Below, piece by piece: positions 48,130-60,062 of a stretch of DNA of 64,000 nt (position 1 is the first letter of the stretch; each line of letters starts with the position of its first letter). The notes under the pieces were generated by a model that was not told where the DNA came from, did not search any database, and was given only the letters and a program-made list of their open reading frames with translations. The stretch is from Sapria himalayana (lineage: Eukaryota > Streptophyta > Magnoliopsida > Malpighiales > Rafflesiaceae). The translations under genes were made by a program, and so were the position numbers. The stretch covers positions 1,704,001 through 1,768,000 of the forward strand of contig JAREIK010017918.1 of the NCBI GenBank assembly GCA_029783825.1. Reading direction: 5' to 3'.

Positions 48130-51100
48130 TAAACATTTTAATTATTTTTATGATAGGTATGGAAACAAAACAACAAGATAAAGCAACTACAAGAAATAGA
48201 TGTAGATGAATAATAAGAAAGACTATGATTATCAAGAATAGGAGCAAAAGAATAAAACTTGTAGTAAAGTATAATATTGATGGTGTTTATGTCGGACAAG
48301 CTGCGGTGCATCTCACAAGTTATTTAGGCATATTGGCACGTACCATGGTCCCAATTATATATAACACTCGGCACCATGTACCTAAGCAATTAATGAATAA
48401 TTTTTGGGACTCAATTGAGGTAAACTTGTAATTCTTTTTTATATCTATAACTTTTTCTCATTATATTTGCGAATTTTTTTAACAACTAATAACTATATTC
48501 ATTACTTCTAGGCTGCATTTACATTGGATTGTAAAAGCAGAAGGAACTGTATGAAATCAATTCACAGGTGCTTTAGATTTTTCAAGAACATGTTGACTGC
48601 AAAGTATATCATTCCTTTCATAGACCAACTGGAGCTTCTTAAAAAACTAACTTTTGAATACAGTTTTATTGAAGATGAAGATTGAACAATTTTTGTCAAA
48701 GAAAGATTGTCTCAAAGATTTCAGGTAAATTTCTAATTATTTCATGTTATATACTCATTTTCTTTACTAATTATAAATTAAAATTTGTAGGAGTTTAGAG
48801 AAGTTCAAAAAGAAAGAAGGAAAAAACATGTTTATATTCATAATCTAAGTAGGAAGGGATATGCTGGTCTTGAGGAAGAGATGGTAAGTTAAAGATGTTG
48901 TTACTTTACTTTTTATTTTATGTTGAATTTTCCAAGAGACTCACTATATTACATTTCAATATTGTAAAAGTTGGTAGAAACCAGCTTTACTAAAGTCTTT
49001 GATAGAAGTTTATTATGGACGAAAGCAATGGAGAAAAAAGATGGCACGTATGATGAAGTGGTCATTCTGGTAGTAGAGAAGATTGTAAGTATAAGTTTTG
49101 GAACATATATTTCATTTACGTTAATAACTTATTTATATTAACCAATATGACATTTAATTTTATAATATCATTGTGTATCAGGATAAGATGTTGCAACAGT
49201 CACAAGAAATTAGTTTGAGTTTCAATGGAAATGACATACTTACTGAAGCATTGGGAACTCCTGAATATAGTGGTCAAGTACGAGCTGAAGGAAAGCATTA
49301 TACTCAATGACAATATTTTCATTCTATGGCAGATAATGTAAGTTGTAACGTTACAATATTATGTTCCTGAAAGTGTTGAGCAACCAAAACGTCGAGTAGA
49401 AGACCATACTCCTCCAATGCTAAAAGCAAATAATGTAAGTTGTATTTAATATTATGTTCTATAATAAAAATGTGTTAACACAAACTCATAATTTTCATAT
49501 CAACTTACCTAGTTGATATGAAAATATAGAAGTAACGTTACAATATAAGTTTGTATAATAAATTATATTTATAAGCTCATTAAGTTATGATAACTAAATT
49601 TTGTCTAACTTATTCTTTCTTAATTGGAAATTATCAACTTTAGATGATTGCATATAACTAAATAATATTGTTTCATTTTACAGGTAAGGAATTATCAATT
49701 GGCCATAGGGACAAAAGAAAATGTAGTTGCAGCTGGAACAATGGTACTTGAATGTGGTGCTAACTTCCTTGTTGCTGTGGATGTTTCTTATGATCCAAAT
49801 GCATTACTTCATGTACCAATTCCAAGCCAAATTACCACTATTAGAGATGCTATTGGGTATCAAATTTTATGGTCTGCCCAAATAGGCATTCTTACTACTC
49901 ATCACATCCAGGTATGTGCTTTTTTTTAAAATAAAAATTATATTGTTAATAATAAAAAAACAATTTTATCTAGGACAATTCTTATATATACAATGATATT
50001 TTATGTTTGATAGGATTCAAAAAAATTTAAGAAACAGAAGAATAAAAAGAGAACATTAAGTTTTAAGGATGAGAACCTTGTAGATATCTAAAGCTTTGCA
50101 ACATTAGTTGGGCTGTTGTTAAATGATGAGATGGTACATGCAGTAGAAATCATAAAGGATGTTTTTGGAGAGTCTTTTAAGACCTTCCTCATGAAAGAAG
50201 ATATGGATATCATAATTTCATCAACATAGGTGCCATCTAATTGCCTTATGTTCTATATATGGTAAGAGAAAAATTTAATATGTTTTTCATATAATTTAAC
50301 TATCTTATTTATTCTTTAATTTTTCATAATGAGAATTGTATTTAATATTAGTTAAATTAAAATATTAAAACTTTTAAATATTGTGTGAAATTAAATCAGG
50401 CATTTGCATAAAAAAGATGGTTGATGCTAAAGAGGCATAGCGATTTATTTTTGTAAATCCGACATTGGTTTCCAAAGCTTGATTGAGAGAAGCAAGCAAG
50501 AAAAATAAGTCAAGGGTTATATCTAATTGGTTGATGAATGCAAATAATGCTGCTTTTGTCTTTATTCCATATAACCCAGGGTCAGTTATTAAACATAAGT
50601 AAGCTTATAAGTATGCATATTTATCAAATTATAAATGTTATGTTGTTACACTTACGTTAATTTTGTAGTCGTCATTGGGTATTGGTAGTACTTGACATAA
50701 GGAATTTGATTGCATATTACCTTGATTCATTGCATCATCAACCTTTAGATGATCTTAAAGACATTGTTAATATGTAAGTTTTTCCCTTGATATTATAGAA
50801 TGAAGCATATTTGGTAAAAAAAAAAAAATTTTTTATGCAGGCTCTAAGAATTCATCCACTTAAAAAACATAAATCGTCAAAAAAAGAGACTAATTGGGTT
50901 GTATTATGGGTAAATAACTCATAAACTGAGTAATAAATTATTTAGTATCTTTATCTTAATGTTAAACTTAGTACAATATGACTTGCAAGTAACTCCATAT
51001 ATATATAATGATTTTTTTTCCATTCAGTGCCCAAGACAACAAGGTGGTGTTGAATGTTGATAGTATGTAATGAGATATATGAGAGATATCATTCTCGATC

Positions 51101-51270
51101 AAGGATATCATACAACAAAGGTATGTGTTAATTTGTTGGTTCTCAATATATCAATGATTTTTTTTCCAATTTAATTGATGAAAATATTGCTTTACTTGTC
51201 AACAGTTTAATGGGATAAAATCATACAACAAAGATGAGTTGGATGAAGTATGATCTAAATGGGTGATGTT
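48130..51270 (+). pseudogene. TnpA-like protein with DUF8039 and Ulp1 (C48) protease domain
   Basis: Multi-exon second gene of the element. Exon pieces in order: SIE..AFTLD, RFFKNMLTAKYI and FVKERLSQRF; then EFREVQKERRKKHVYIHNLS + RKGYAGLEEEM; then DRSLLWTKAMEKKDGTYDE; then LTEALGTPEYSGQVRAEGKH, all typical of plant CACTA ORF2. At 49684-49912 is a DUF8039-like domain (YQLAIGTKENVVAAGTMV ... VPIPSQITTIRDAIG). At 50670-51130 is a Ulp1-type cysteine protease region: HWVLVVLDI with the catalytic His, YYLDSL with Asp, CPRQQGGVEC with Gln and Cys, then YVMRYMRDI. Two stops directly follow the catalytic Cys codon (about 51057-51062) and another lies near 48684, so the present copy is broken. These proteases cleave SUMO or SUMO-like conjugates; their role in CACTA elements is unknown. 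Confidence 0.75.
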
Positions 51271-52670
51271 GGTGACTCAATTAATACTTTCCTCGGTTTG
51301 AAAACCATTGGGGACACCTTTTTGTATTGAAGCATGAACAAATTTTAGTATTTCCAACTTTAACTTTTGATGAGGTTCATACTTTATATCTCTTTTGACC
51401 CAAACTATGACTGAAGGTAAATTGTTAGACATAATTATTTGATGACATTTTAGTATTTTCCTTACACATTCATAATATTTCTTTAATTTCCAAAGGTTGA
51501 ATTACGTTAGTATATTGTATGCATGATTCGTAGGCGTTTAAAGGCAAACTTTTTTTTGGTCAAGTTAGAAGATCTTCCAACTTTGGAATGGTCCATGAAC
51601 TATTGTATAATAAAGATATTTTTCATAATGAGATCAAGTTTATTACTTCTTACATTCTATTAAATATTTTAAAATTGAATATGCAATTGGAATTTTATTG
51701 TTATCATATTATCTTTTGTTTATGTTGTCAACTATATATTTTTTTTATAGATTGGCAATGGATAAATTGTGATTTCGACTTTTGGCTTCAATACTTTACC
51801 ACAACATTGTAAATTACTTTTTCACTCTTATAAAACACAATTATTATTTCAAGGCACAATTTTTTTTACGTAGCCTTTTATTTTATTAATGAATCTAAAA
51901 CTTTAAGTTGATTGGATTAATATATATGTGTAATCAATAGAACTTGAAATTAAATTACATAGCATCTCATCGAGTTTTTTTAATGTATTGGGAAGATGGC
52001 AAGTTATTAACTTTTCATTTTATTTAAATTTAATTGGTTTTTGTAGTGTTTCTTCAAGTTGTTTGTGAGATCTTTCAACTCACTACATACAAATATGTAT
52101 TTAATGAATTATTATTGTTTTGTATTTTAAAATATTTTATCAACTTTTATGCCATAATTGATAAATCTCTTGCTTTATATTTTACCCATTACTACTAACT
52201 TTGTTTTTCTTGTTGTTAAATTTTTTTAATCATAAATGTCAATTGTTATATAAATTATTTTCATGATATGTTGTTATCATTCCTTCTTTTTTATTTTCCA
52301 ATGCTCTATAATATATTTTTTTTCTGCAAGTGTAATTAATTATTGTTCATCTTTTTGTATATAAGTTTCCTTTTTTGAAAATTAACTTTCAACTAAGCCA
52401 AGCTAGCATGAAGTAGTTTCTTGGAGATAAGGCATAATTGGGTTGCATATATAAGAAATTTTGATTTGAATTAAAGAAATGAATGTTGAAATTGTGATAT
52501 ATATATTTTTTATGAAATGTAATAAGTCCAAGTTCCCCATTGTAATTAAAAACTTTAATCTTGGTATGGATTGTAACGTGTGTTTTACTTATGTGCATGC
52601 AGTATTACAATAACAGGTGAAAATATATTTACATTAATTATTCAATTTATTTTTAATTAAATCATTATCT
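51271..52670. other. 3' non-coding part of the 12-kb CACTA element
   Basis: AT-rich; a possible eroded tail exon (HWGHLFVLKHEQILVFPTLT near 51310) then nothing recognisable. The small frames here are hydrophobic translations of T-rich DNA. Confidence 0.5.
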
Positions 52671-52942
52671 TCCTTGACACTTTTACTAAGTGTCATTGTA
52701 TTCAAATATTTTAAGATAGATACAACAAATTATGACATTTTCTGAGTGTCAAGGTAGATTGGTATAATAAACAATGACAGTTTATTTTAGCATCAAGATT
52801 TTTATCAACGACACTGCTAAAAAACGACATTATAGGCAAATACGTTAAATGATAGGCTAGCGGATGACACTATCGATAAGCGACATGAATTATATTTAAT
52901 GATGCTTTTTAAGCATCTTTGATTATATTTTTTGTTGTAGTG
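52671..52942 (+). repeat. Right subterminal repeat region of the 12-kb CACTA element
   Basis: Contains TTGACACTTTTACTAAGTGTCA (an inverted repeat over 22 bp), ATGACATTTTCTGAGTGTCA, AACGACACTGCT and AATGATGCTTTTTAAGCATC, in both orientations, ending at TTGTTGTAGTG. Words match those of the left subterminal regions. Confidence 0.8.
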
Positions 52943-52945
52943 AAA

Positions 52946-55330
52946 TAAAAAAATTTTTGGTTGAGGCATTAATTCTAATTTTTCTTTATGGTTATAGTTT
53001 TAATTAATCTTCTATATCATATAAGATTTCTTTAGATTATTATATAATGTTGCTTTATTGAGAGTAAACTATTATATAAGTTTGATAGTTTTTCCAATAA
53101 TTATAAAATTTTAGATGTAGAACCCAGCCAACAAAATTCAGTTATCGAGATATTCGCCAGAGAAGAATTAGTTGATCAAAGAATATAAAATCTAGAGACA
53201 ATGCTTATCAACTTGAATCAACTCTTTCTTGGTGGACGAAATGATAATTCTAGACAGCAAAAATATGAAAAAATTGGTTTACACCAAAACTTTACATGCT
53301 TCATGAAATAAATTTTTTCAAGATGAGGATTCTAGTGAAGAAGATGAGAAAGTAGCTTCATCATAAATTAATCAAGGACCATGAAAAATTGACTACTACA
53401 CGAAGATTGAGATTTCAACTCATGATTATCTATTAGTAATTAAAAAATTTTCTTGATTGACTAGCTAAGAAATAAAAATATTTTGATTATTAAAAAAATG
53501 AAATAACACATGAAAGTAAAATTGGTGATTTACCAACTTTAGGGAGGTGTATAATGTTAATGAGACTAGTTACCAATAGCATGAGTTCAACAAGAAAAGA
53601 ACATGGCTGAAACTTAGAGAAGGATGATGAAATTTATGGTTGAACATTTTATCCCAGCTGATTATGAACAAATACTTTTTGGTTGCTATCTACTCTATAG
53701 ACAAGCACATCGAATGGTACATAAATATGTTACTGAATTCCAAATGCTTCTTCCACATTCAGATATCAATATCCAAATTCAGAATGACAACCAAAAGATT
53801 TCAAGGTTTATTGAAGGGCTTCATGTCAATATCCAAGATAAAGTTTTCAAGCAATCATATAGTATCATGTCTTGTGCATTGTGATTTGTCTTTAAAATTG
53901 AATCACAACTTTTCCAAAGGAGAATTGTGGTTAGATATCTTCATAAATCTTTCATACTACAATAGAAATTTGATTTGGATAAAGGAAAGGTTGTGATGAG
54001 ACCAAATAAAGAGAAATTAAAATTGATTCATTCTCATAGCTAACCAATACAAGACCAAAATGGATTAGCAAACAAGCCAAATAGAAATAGACCTTGTTTT
54101 ATTCCAAGATGTAACAAAATTTATATTTGTGGACAAACTGGCCACTACTCTAATCAATGTTGTCATCACAAGATTGTTAATTTAACCACACATGAAGATA
54201 ATATTCGAAAAGAAGATTTCAACCAATAAGAGTAAGATAATGAGGAAGATGTTGAACCCGAAAAGATTATTCATGAAGATGCAAGTATATCTCTAGTAAT
54301 CATATGATTAATGAACACCCCAAAGAAAGAAGATTTTCAATGACACGACATCTTTACAACTCAATGCATGGTTAATCAATGGCTTTGTGATCTTATCATC
54401 AATAATGGTAACATTGAAAACATAGTGTCCAAGACCATAGTAGATAAGCTTTAATTACCAACTCAGTCAAACCCAACTTCATACCATATCAGTTAGATCA
54501 AAGATATCAGTGAAACTAATGAAACAAAGCAATGCCATTTTCCTTTCTCCATTGAAAAGTACAAAAATGAGGTATTGTGAGATGTACTTGATATGAATGC
54601 TTGCCACAAGTTACTTGGTCTTCAATGAAAATTTAATTTGAACATGGTGCATGATGGTGAAGCTAACACATACTCTTTTCATTAAGATATTATGAAATTA
54701 TTCATTCACCCATGAAATAATAGAATACTCAGGCTACCACCAAGACAATGACTAATATTCTCTTTATGTTGAAGGAAACATCTATTTTACTAAAAATACC
54801 TAAAAAGGTTTGACTACAACTATTTGAGTTCAATGGATGTCATACTAGAAAATATGTGAACCAATTTTCCACATCTACAAAACATTCAATACCAAATAGA
54901 TCTGGTTCATGAAGTAAGTTTTCCAAATATACCAAACTATTGCATGAGCCCTAAAGAATACAAGATTTTACAAACTCGAGTTGAAGACATCCTCAAGAAA
55001 GATATAGTTTGAGAAAGTATCAGCCACATCACTTTTCTGCACTTTTAACTTCAATAAAAATGGAAACTATAAAATGGGCATTGATAGTCAAACCATCAAT
55101 AATTTCATGGCTAGAAAATCGATTCTCTCATATCTCATGAACTAGATCTATCAGACAAGACCAACAATTACTTTTCCATTTGTCCTCAAATAGGAATTCA
55201 GAAGCAAATTAGAAGACTCATATATAGTATCAAAATCTTGAGCATCCGAATAACATGATCTCAATAAGCTAGTTGAGAGATAAATCCAACAAATAAAATA
55301 CACGTTCCACTCAAAGAAATACTTCTAGTA
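52946..55330 (+). pseudogene. Ty3-gypsy (chromovirus-like) gag-protease-partial RT, degenerate
   Basis: Resumes immediately after the CACTA target site. The gag core (53590-53885) has an 86-codon open stretch, FIPADYEQILFGCY...FIEGLHVNIQDKVF, typical of CRM/Reina-type gag. A CCHC-knuckle relic lies at about 54115-54165 (CGQTGHYSNQC, with the first Cys position mutated). Protease pieces are at 54345-54690 (CDLIINNGNIENIVSKTIVD, then LDMNACHKLLGLQ). The start of the RT follows (LVHEVSFPN, PNY..SPKEYKILQTRVEDILKK) to about 55150, then coherent sequence fades out. RNase H, integrase and the 3' LTR are not seen. Frames change often and stops are common. Confidence 0.7.
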
Positions 55331-55369
55331 ATAGAAGCCCAACCTCCAATGGTAATTCAATATATGTTA

Positions 55370-55960
55370 ATCTATCTATATATTATAAATTATGTGTGTG
55401 AATCCTAAATTAGGTATAAATCATTTAATAATTATATATAAATTTATAGGATAACTTCTTTGGATATTAGGGATCCAAACAATCGTGTCTATGATAAATG
55501 ATTTGAATGTCAGATATTATGGGATAATTAATTTAGACACCAAATATCTTCTTATCTAAATAACTCTTAATGGGATAGTTATCTTAGATACTAGATAATC
55601 TAGGATGCTACTTCCAACATCACACACCTAAATCACTCCATCAAAGATAACTCTTATGGAACCAAAGAACCTAGGATAGTTCTAAAGAGTAAAGAACAAA
55701 AAAAAGTATTAGTTGATTACCTTGTTTAAGATAACCACTTTAGATACTAGACAATTTAGGATGACTACATAAAATATCAGATATTAACATTACTAACTAA
55801 AATATTTTGCATAGGATAACTACTTTTGGCACCAAATAACTAGGAATAATTACTTTGGACAAAAAACATTTTTCTAACTAAATTATTAAGCATGGGATAA
55901 CTACTTAAGACATCATCATTAACCAAATGATTTCACTTGGTATATATGTACCAATGGGTC
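55370..55960. repeat. Degenerate tandem repeat of GGATAACTACTTTGGA-type units
   Basis: Variants of GGATAACTACTTTGGACACC followed by AAATAACTAGGAT recur near 55450, 55525, 55580, 55735, 55810 and 55895, with spacing of about 50-150 bp. They are too eroded to set a firm period. Confidence 0.5.
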
Positions 55961-57522
55961 ATGCATGCCTTAATATAACTAATATATCCAAGCCACCTTG
56001 TATATGTATGACTAAAGAATTTGAAAGTTAGTAAAATCTAGCAACTCATTATCCAGTAAAGAAACAACTATATTAGAGCCATTCAACTATCAATGCTAGG
56101 TAAGTAAAATTCGTAGGTTAAAAATTTTTAGGTATAATAAGCTTTCCTCCAACCTTCTAAATGCAATAAAATGTAAACAAATGCTTTGTAGATCACTAAC
56201 CAGAATGCAAACATTAGATATATAGCCCAAAATAAAATCCATATTTATAGAAAAATGAATCTCAAGTCCCATCAAATATTAAGCATCATTACATAGTTAT
56301 AATGCTTTCATAGCATCAACAAAATTATATAACATACAAAAAATATTCATTATAAAATTATACGAAGTTCTAAGGGGAGTAACATTATCATCAACTAGGA
56401 GTCACCCTTCACCTTTCATGATGGAATCTATGTTGTTCGAATCAATCCAATAACCCCGACGTAAGCCACACCAATTACTTTTACATTATCAACTGATACA
56501 TTGGGACATTCTATGCAACTTTTGTGATAAAACAAGTAGTAGGCATGTGCATAGTGTTATATCTAATCTAAACTATTATTAGAATATTCTTCAAGATTAG
56601 TCTTCTCACTTTCAAGACAAACCAAACTTTCTTTTAACATAGTTGAGTTGAAGAAAATTATGATTCTAGGCATCACTTAATCAAATTAACCTCTTTGTGG
56701 TACTTCAACACACATGTTTTAACATCTTGCTCTTTGACAGTCAGTTTAGTTGTTATCCCAACTTCTACAAAAGTAACATCCACTACGACTCTGTGGTACT
56801 CAACATCATTGCAACTTTGTTGTCAATCACCATTCATTCATTTTCTCCATCCTAGTTGCCTCTATGGTGTAATTTGACAACTAATGTTCATCAATAGATT
56901 TATCAACAATTTCCTTGAATATTCAACCTCGCACAACCAATTATTAAATATTACAAAATATAGTAATAACTTATATAAGATACAAATGTAGTGTGAGACT
57001 ACCAAAAATTTTAGTGATATGTACCACTAGTTCAATAACAAGAAAAATACTTATAGTTCATTAGACCTCAAAACTATGATTTTACATTAATACTCTATAA
57101 TCCAACACTCGCCAATGAGATTCCATCAAAAGGAAAGATGTTAGTGAAATAGCTAGTTCATATAACTTTTTATAGTGTCAAAACATTGCATGGACTTTTT
57201 CCTTTGTGGGAATAAGTGTTGGAGTGTATGCATACTAAATCAAAGCCAAAGGAAACATATCTGTTTATTAGAATTTTAATTATCTCTCTTGGGAGGCAAC
57301 CACTCTTGGTCATTTCATCTTTCTTTTAAAAAAAATTCTCAAGATGTACTTTTTTATATTAGTTAAACTTTATTGAATTTATTATTATCATCTCTTTTAG
57401 GGGGCAACTGACAATCTCGTGGCCACCTCAATATGGTTCCCATGCCATGGTAGCTTCATTGTGTATATGTGTGATCCATATTATTTTAGATTTCTTATTA
57501 GATGGTCCTTTAATTGATAAAA
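55961..57522. other. AT-rich region without recognisable genes
   Basis: No domain, RNA gene or TE end is evident. The frame at 56695-56877 is unsupported. Confidence 0.5.
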
Positions 57523-57523
57523 A

Positions 57524-57542
57524 TGTGTGTGTGTGTGTGTGT
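57524..57542. repeat. (TG)n microsatellite
   Basis: About nine TG units. Confidence 0.9.
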
Positions 57543-57741
57543 AGAACCAAGAAAGGATGGTGACTCAAAACATATCAAGTTTCCGCTCATAAGAAACAAG
57601 TAATATCACCATTCTTCCTCATTGTTTTGGTATATTGAACACAAAGTATCCAATTCGATTCTTCTGTCACAAAACTAGACATGCAATCTACTCTTATCTA
57701 AATAAACAAAAACAATAAGAATAATGATCAATCCTAAATAA

Positions 57742-59950
57742 GATGATGATGATGAAGAAAAAGAAGATGATGATGATGATGATTACGAAAAAGAAGAAAA
57801 AGAAGAAGATGAAGATGATTATGAAGAAGAAGAAAAAGAATAAAAATAATAATAAGAAGAAGACAAATAAGAATACGAACAAGAAAAAGGGAAGGCAAAT
57901 AAGAAGAAAAAGATGATAAACCTAATTATGAATAATAAAAAGAATAATAATAACAAAATGGTGATAATAATGATGAGGAAGAAGAAGAAGATGATGATGA
58001 TGATGAAAAAGAAGAAGATGGAGATGAAGAAAAAGAATAGACAAAAAATAAGATGATGAAGGAAAATAAGAAGAAGAAGAATAAAAACACGAAGATGAAG
58101 ATGATGGAAACTAAAAAAAAGAAAAAAAAAGAAGACAAAGACATAAAAGAAGAATATGATGAAGATGATGATGATGATGATGAAAAAGAAAAATAAGAAA
58201 AAGAAGGAGAAGAAGATGAAGAAGATGAAGAAGAGGAAAAAGAAAAAGAAAAAGAAGAAAAAGAAGAAGATGAAAAAGAAGAATAAGAATAAGAATAAAA
58301 AAGTACATGAAGTAGAAGAAGATGATGATAAAGAAGAAGAGAAAGAAGAAGAAGTAGAAGGTGAAGAAAAAAAAGACAAAGAAAGTGAAGAATAAGAAGA
58401 AGAAGATAAAGAAAAAGTAGGAAGAAAAAGATGATAAATAAAAATAAAGAATAATAAGAAGAAAAAGATAAAAAAAGATGAGGAAGAATAAGAATAATTG
58501 AAAGAAGAAGAAGAATCAAAAGAAAATGTTCATCAAGAAGAAGAAATAAAAGAAAATAAAGTAGAAAAGAAGAAGAAAATATTGATGAAAAAAAATAAAT
58601 AGAAGATGATGGGGAAGAAAATAAGAATAAGAAGATGATGATTAAGAAGAAGAATAAGAAGGATAAAAAGAAAAGAAATAAGAAAAAAATGATGATGATG
58701 ATGATGAAGTCAAAGGAGAAGATGATGAAAAAGAAGATAAAAATTGAAGAAGAAAAAGAAGAAGAATAAGACAAAGAAAACAAAGAAGAAAAAAAATAAG
58801 TAGAAGAAGAAGATAAAGAATAGGAATAAGAAAAAGAAGAAGAAGATAAAGAAAATGAAAAAGAAGAAGAAAAGGAAGAAGGAGAAGAAAAAAAAGAAGA
58901 ATATGAAGAAGTAAAAAAAGAAAAATAAGAAAAATAAGTAAATGAAGAATTGGAAAAGGTTGAAGAAAAAGATAATGATGACGGTGATAATGATTATCAA
59001 CATGAAATATAAAAAGATGATGATGATGAATAAGATGAAGAAGAGGAAGAAAAAGATATTGGTGAAGAAGAAAAAAAAAAGAAGGTAAAGAAAAAGATGT
59101 TGATGATGATGATGATGATGATGACGAAGAAGAATAAGAAAAAATAAGTGATGAAGAAGAAGCAAAATTCAAAGAATATGATTATAAAGAAGAAGAAAAT
59201 TAAGATGAAGAATATTAAGAATAAAAAGAAAAAAACTAAGAAAATAAGAAGAAAATGATGAAAACAAAGAAGAAGAAAAGGGAGAAGAAGAAGATAAAAA
59301 AGATGCAAGAGAAGAAGGTGATTAATAAGAAAAAGAAAAAGATGAATAAGAAGATAATGAAGAGGAGGACAAAGAAGAAGAAGAAGAAGATAATGTTGAT
59401 GATGAATAAGAAAAAAAAGAAGATGAAGATGAAGACAAAGAAGAAGAAGAATAAGTAGAAGAAGAAGATGAGGAGGAGGAGGAGGATGATGATGATGATG
59501 GGGATGATGAATAAGATAATGATGATGTTGAAAAAAAAATTAGATGATAAAGATGAAAAAGGAAAATTAGATGAAGAAGATGATAAAAAAAATTAGATGA
59601 AGAAGATGAAGAAGAAGGAGATGAACAAGAACAAGAAAAAGAAGAGAAGAAGAAGAATTAGAAGATGAACAAGATGAAGAAGGAGAGGAGGAAGAAGTAG
59701 AAGACAAAAAAAAACAAGAAAAATAAAAAAAAGGAAGATGTAGTCAAAAAATTAATAAAAATAAAGAATAAGAAGAAAAAATAAGAAGAAGAGGAAGAAG
59801 AATAAGAAGAAGAAGATAAACAAGAAGAAGAAAAAGAAGAAGAAGAAGTCGAAGAAAAAGATGAAGAAGGGGAAGAAGAACAAGAAGAAGGAGATGAAGA
59901 AAAAGAAGTTTAAGAATAAGAAGAAGAAAAATAAGAAGGAAGAAAAAAAA
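57742..59950 (+). repeat. 2.2-kb polypurine GAA/GAT/AAA tract
   Basis: Over about 2.2 kb the + strand consists almost only of A and G with T mainly in GAT, and C nearly absent. GAAGAAGAT..., (GATGAT)n and AAAGAAAAA patches alternate with no fixed unit longer than 3 bp. The large minus-strand frames of Ser/Phe/Leu repeats and the plus-strand Lys/Glu/Asp frames arise from this composition and are not genes. The tract ends a few bases before the LINE. Confidence 0.95.
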
Positions 59951-60062
59951 ACATTTGCGGTTTTTTCAAAAAACGCTCTCAACTTCTAGAGAGAGAAAAT
60001 CCCATTTTCTAGAGAGAGGAAATCACCATTTGGGCTCAAATCTAGCTCCTTTGAAGTGCAAA

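Larger units (their letters stand above)
40918..52942 (+). mobile_element. 12-kb CACTA transposon with captured host gene fragments
   Basis: Left end CACTACAACAAAACTT; right end TTTTTTGTTGTAGTG, whose reverse complement starts CACTACAACAAAAAA: a 13-bp terminal inverted repeat. The flanking AAA on both sides (40915-40917 and 52943-52945) is a 3-bp target duplication, as expected for CACTA. Subterminal regions carry many copies of AATGACA/TGTCATT. Inside, in + orientation, are TNP2 (44.4-47.9 kb) and a TnpA/DUF8039/Ulp1 gene (48.1-51.3 kb). Between the left end and TNP2 lie about 3 kb of acquired sequence with pieces of at least two host genes. It is much better preserved than the first CACTA element but carries stops in both genes. 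Confidence 0.92.

Noticed and set aside
57694..59982. Many long open frames (Ser/Phe/Leu-rich on minus, Lys/Glu-rich on plus)
   Set aside because: They are products of the purine-only GAA/GAT tract, overlap in several frames and have no domain content.
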